Below are positions 6,048 to 7,375 of a stretch of DNA of 7,375 nucleotides, one piece after another. The position numbers and the translations under genes were made by a program. Location: the NCBI GenBank assembly GCA_002455335.1, contig DKKP01000431.1, forward strand, positions 1-7,375, in the 5' to 3' direction. Numbering within the stretch: position 1 is the stretch's first letter; the number at the start of each line of letters is the position of its first letter. The DNA comes from Anaerolineales bacterium UBA6663 (lineage in GTDB: Bacteria; Chloroflexota; Anaerolineae; Anaerolineales; UBA6663). The notes under the pieces were generated by a model. The model saw nothing but the letters and a program-made list of their open reading frames with translations, was not told where the DNA came from and made no database searches.

Positions 6048-7311
6048 TGCTGTACCGCCGCGGATACGACGCCCCCTGCTCGGCCCAGAGTTGCGCAAGG
6101 CGGACTCCGACTTCCACGGCTTTCTCCATATCCTGCACCGAGGCCCACTCGAGCGGGCCGTGCGGGTTATGGCCGCCGGTGAACAGGTTGGGCGTGGGCA
6201 GGCCGCGCTCGGTGAGCCGCGAACCGTCAGTGCCACCGCGAATCGCGGGCGACTCGGGCGTGAGCCCGACCGCGCGCATGGCCTCGCGCGCGAATTCGAC
6301 AGGGCGCATGTCGTCGCGCAGCCAGTAGCCCATGTTGCGGTAGCTGGGCGTGATCGTGCACGTGATCCGGGCGCGCGGCTCGGAGGCCTGGAGACCCTGG
6401 CACAGCCCGCGCAGACGATCGCCGATCGCAGCCAGCTTGTCGTTGTCGAAATCGCGCAGAATGAAATCGACCTCGCAATGCGCAGTGTTGCCCTCCATTC
6501 TTACTGGATGCAGGTAGCCCTCGCGTAGCTCGGTCGTCTCGGGGCTCATGCCCTCGCGCGGCAGCGAGGCCAGGAGCTTGCCGGCCAGCACCAGCGCATT
6601 GACCATGCCGTACTTCTTGGCCGTGCCCGGGTGGGTCGAGACGCCCTCGATCACCACGTGGCCGCTGTCGCCCGAAAAAGTCTCCCAGTTGACCTCACCC
6701 GGGAACTCGCCGTCGAAGGTGTAGGCCGCATCGGCGCCGAACTGCTTGAGGTCGAGGCCGTCGACGCCGCGCCCGATCTCCTCATCGGGGTTGAAGCACA
6801 CGCGGATCGGGCCATGCGGGATCTCTGGATGCGCGAGCAGGTGCGCGACCATCGACATCACGATCGCGACACCGGCCTTGTCGTCGGCGCCGAGCAGAGT
6901 CGTGCCGCTGGCCGAGACGATGTCGTGGCCGATGGCCTTCGTGAGCCAGGGATCGACGTCGGGGTCGAGCACCTGCTTTGGGTCGTCGGGCAGCACGATC
7001 GGGCCGCCGGCGTAGGCCCGGTGCACGATCGGCTTGACGCCCTCGCCCGAGAAGTCAGGCGCTGTGTCGACGTGGGCCATGAACGCCACGGTGGGCAGAT
7101 CGGCGTTCACGGTCGCCGGGATCGTGGCCAGCACGAAACCCAGATCCGTCAGCGTCACGTCGACGGCGCCGAGCGCTGTCAGTTCATCGCGGAGCAGACG
7201 CAGCAGATCCCACTGCTGCTGGGTGCTCGGCGTGCCGTCGGCGGCGTGATCGCTTGTGGTGTAGATCTGAACGTAACGAAGGAACCGGTCGAGGAGGGTA
7301 TCGGTGGACAT
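6043..7311 (-). CDS. pepT: Peptidase T, tripeptide aminopeptidase (M20B)
   Basis: Peptidase T is a cytoplasmic two-zinc aminopeptidase that removes the N-terminal residue from tripeptides, recycling peptides for amino acids. The 422-residue product has the whole active site by comparison with known PepT: FMAHVDTAPD with H80 and D82, LGADDKAG with the bridging D143, CFNPDEEIGRG with the general base E177 and metal ligand E178, YTFDGE with D200, and TGGHNPHGPLEW with H381. The dimerisation or lid domain lies at about 215-325, and the substrate-binding GGTDGSRLT at 359-367. Length fits the family (about 410 residues). The ATG at 7311 gives the expected start (LLDRFLRYVQI). The purine-rich GAGGA directly abuts the ATG, closer than a normal ribosome-binding site. 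Large palindromes sit on both sides of the gene. The identification is very secure. Confidence 0.96.
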   Translation of the reverse strand: MSTDTLLDRFLRYVQIYTTSDHAADGTPSTQQQWDLLRLLRDELTALGAVDVTLTDLGFVLATIPATVNADLPTVAFMAHVDTAPDFSGEGVKPIVHRAYAGGPIVLPDDPKQVLDPDVDPWLTKAIGHDIVSASGTTLLGADDKAGVAIVMSMVAHLLAHPEIPHGPIRVCFNPDEEIGRGVDGLDLKQFGADAAYTFDGEFPGEVNWETFSGDSGHVVIEGVSTHPGTAKKYGMVNALVLAGKLLASLPREGMSPETTELREGYLHPVRMEGNTAHCEVDFILRDFDNDKLAAIGDRLRGLCQGLQASEPRARITCTITPSYRNMGYWLRDDMRPVEFAREAMRAVGLTPESPAIRGGTDGSRLTERGLPTPNLFTGGHNPHGPLEWASVQDMEKAVEVGVRLAQLWAEQGASYPRRYSR

Positions 7312-7318
7312 TCCTCGA

Positions 7319-7375
7319 TTGTAGCGTAGAGCATGGTGCGTGGAGCGCTCTACGCTCCACGCACCATGCTCTACG
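7319..7375. repeat. Perfect heptad-built palindrome upstream of pepT, running to the window edge
   Basis: Two 23-nt arms (7325-7347 and 7353-7375) are perfect reverse complements around the 5-nt loop CTCTA. The sequence breaks without gaps into 7-bp units: TTGTAGC, GTAGAGC, ATGGTGC, GTGGAGC, then GCTCTAC, GCTCCAC, GCACCAT, GCTCTAC (7319-7374). It lies 13 bases before the pepT ATG and may continue beyond the window. Any pepT promoter must be inside or beyond it; no -10 or -35 box is visible in it. Confidence 0.92.

Noticed and set aside
6631..7329. 232-residue plus-strand open frame overlapping the right palindrome
   Set aside because: It is antisense to pepT, whose metal ligands are all present; there is no recognisable domain in this frame.

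Overview
The window is high-GC DNA, probably chromosomal, and densely coded on both strands. It holds five intact or near-intact protein genes, one gene cut by the left edge, and one small RNA gene. I see no transposase, phage gene, CRISPR array or tRNA. The best guess is a bacterium of the Chloroflexota, possibly of a phototrophic lineage. This rests on a lipoprotein with DUF348, G5 and 3D domains, a small bacterial SRP RNA without an Alu domain, and a PucC-family (bacteriochlorophyll delivery) membrane protein next to a tetrapyrrole oxidase. The taxonomic guess is inference only; no marker here settles it.

Left block, minus strand (1-1880): a TATAAT box leads into the SRP RNA (about 1865-1757). 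Fifteen bases later comes a GTG-started lipoprotein with a C-terminal 3D domain (1741-524). Its stop overlaps the start of rsmA/ksgA (527 to beyond base 1) in an ATGA. No terminator is visible between these three, so they may form one transcription unit covering protein targeting, cell-wall turnover and 16S rRNA dimethylation.

Middle block, plus strand (about 1930-4750): a divergent regulatory gap with a perfect 12-bp palindrome leads to an FAD-dependent protoporphyrinogen/coproporphyrinogen oxidase (2024-3388). Four bases later comes a 12-TM PucC-family carrier (3393-4709). The pair looks like a tetrapyrrole operon. It ends in a hairpin terminator that faces a second terminator serving the minus-strand gene beyond it.

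Right block, minus strand (4755-7375): peptidase T (7311-6043) is followed by a GT4 glycosyltransferase (5978-4806). Two large palindromes bracket pepT, one starting on the last base of its stop codon and one just upstream of its start. Both have 23-nt arms and both are built from 7-bp units with the same rule (RTNNNGC on the left half, GCNNNAY on the right half), although their variable bases differ. This shared grammar is the most unusual feature of the window.
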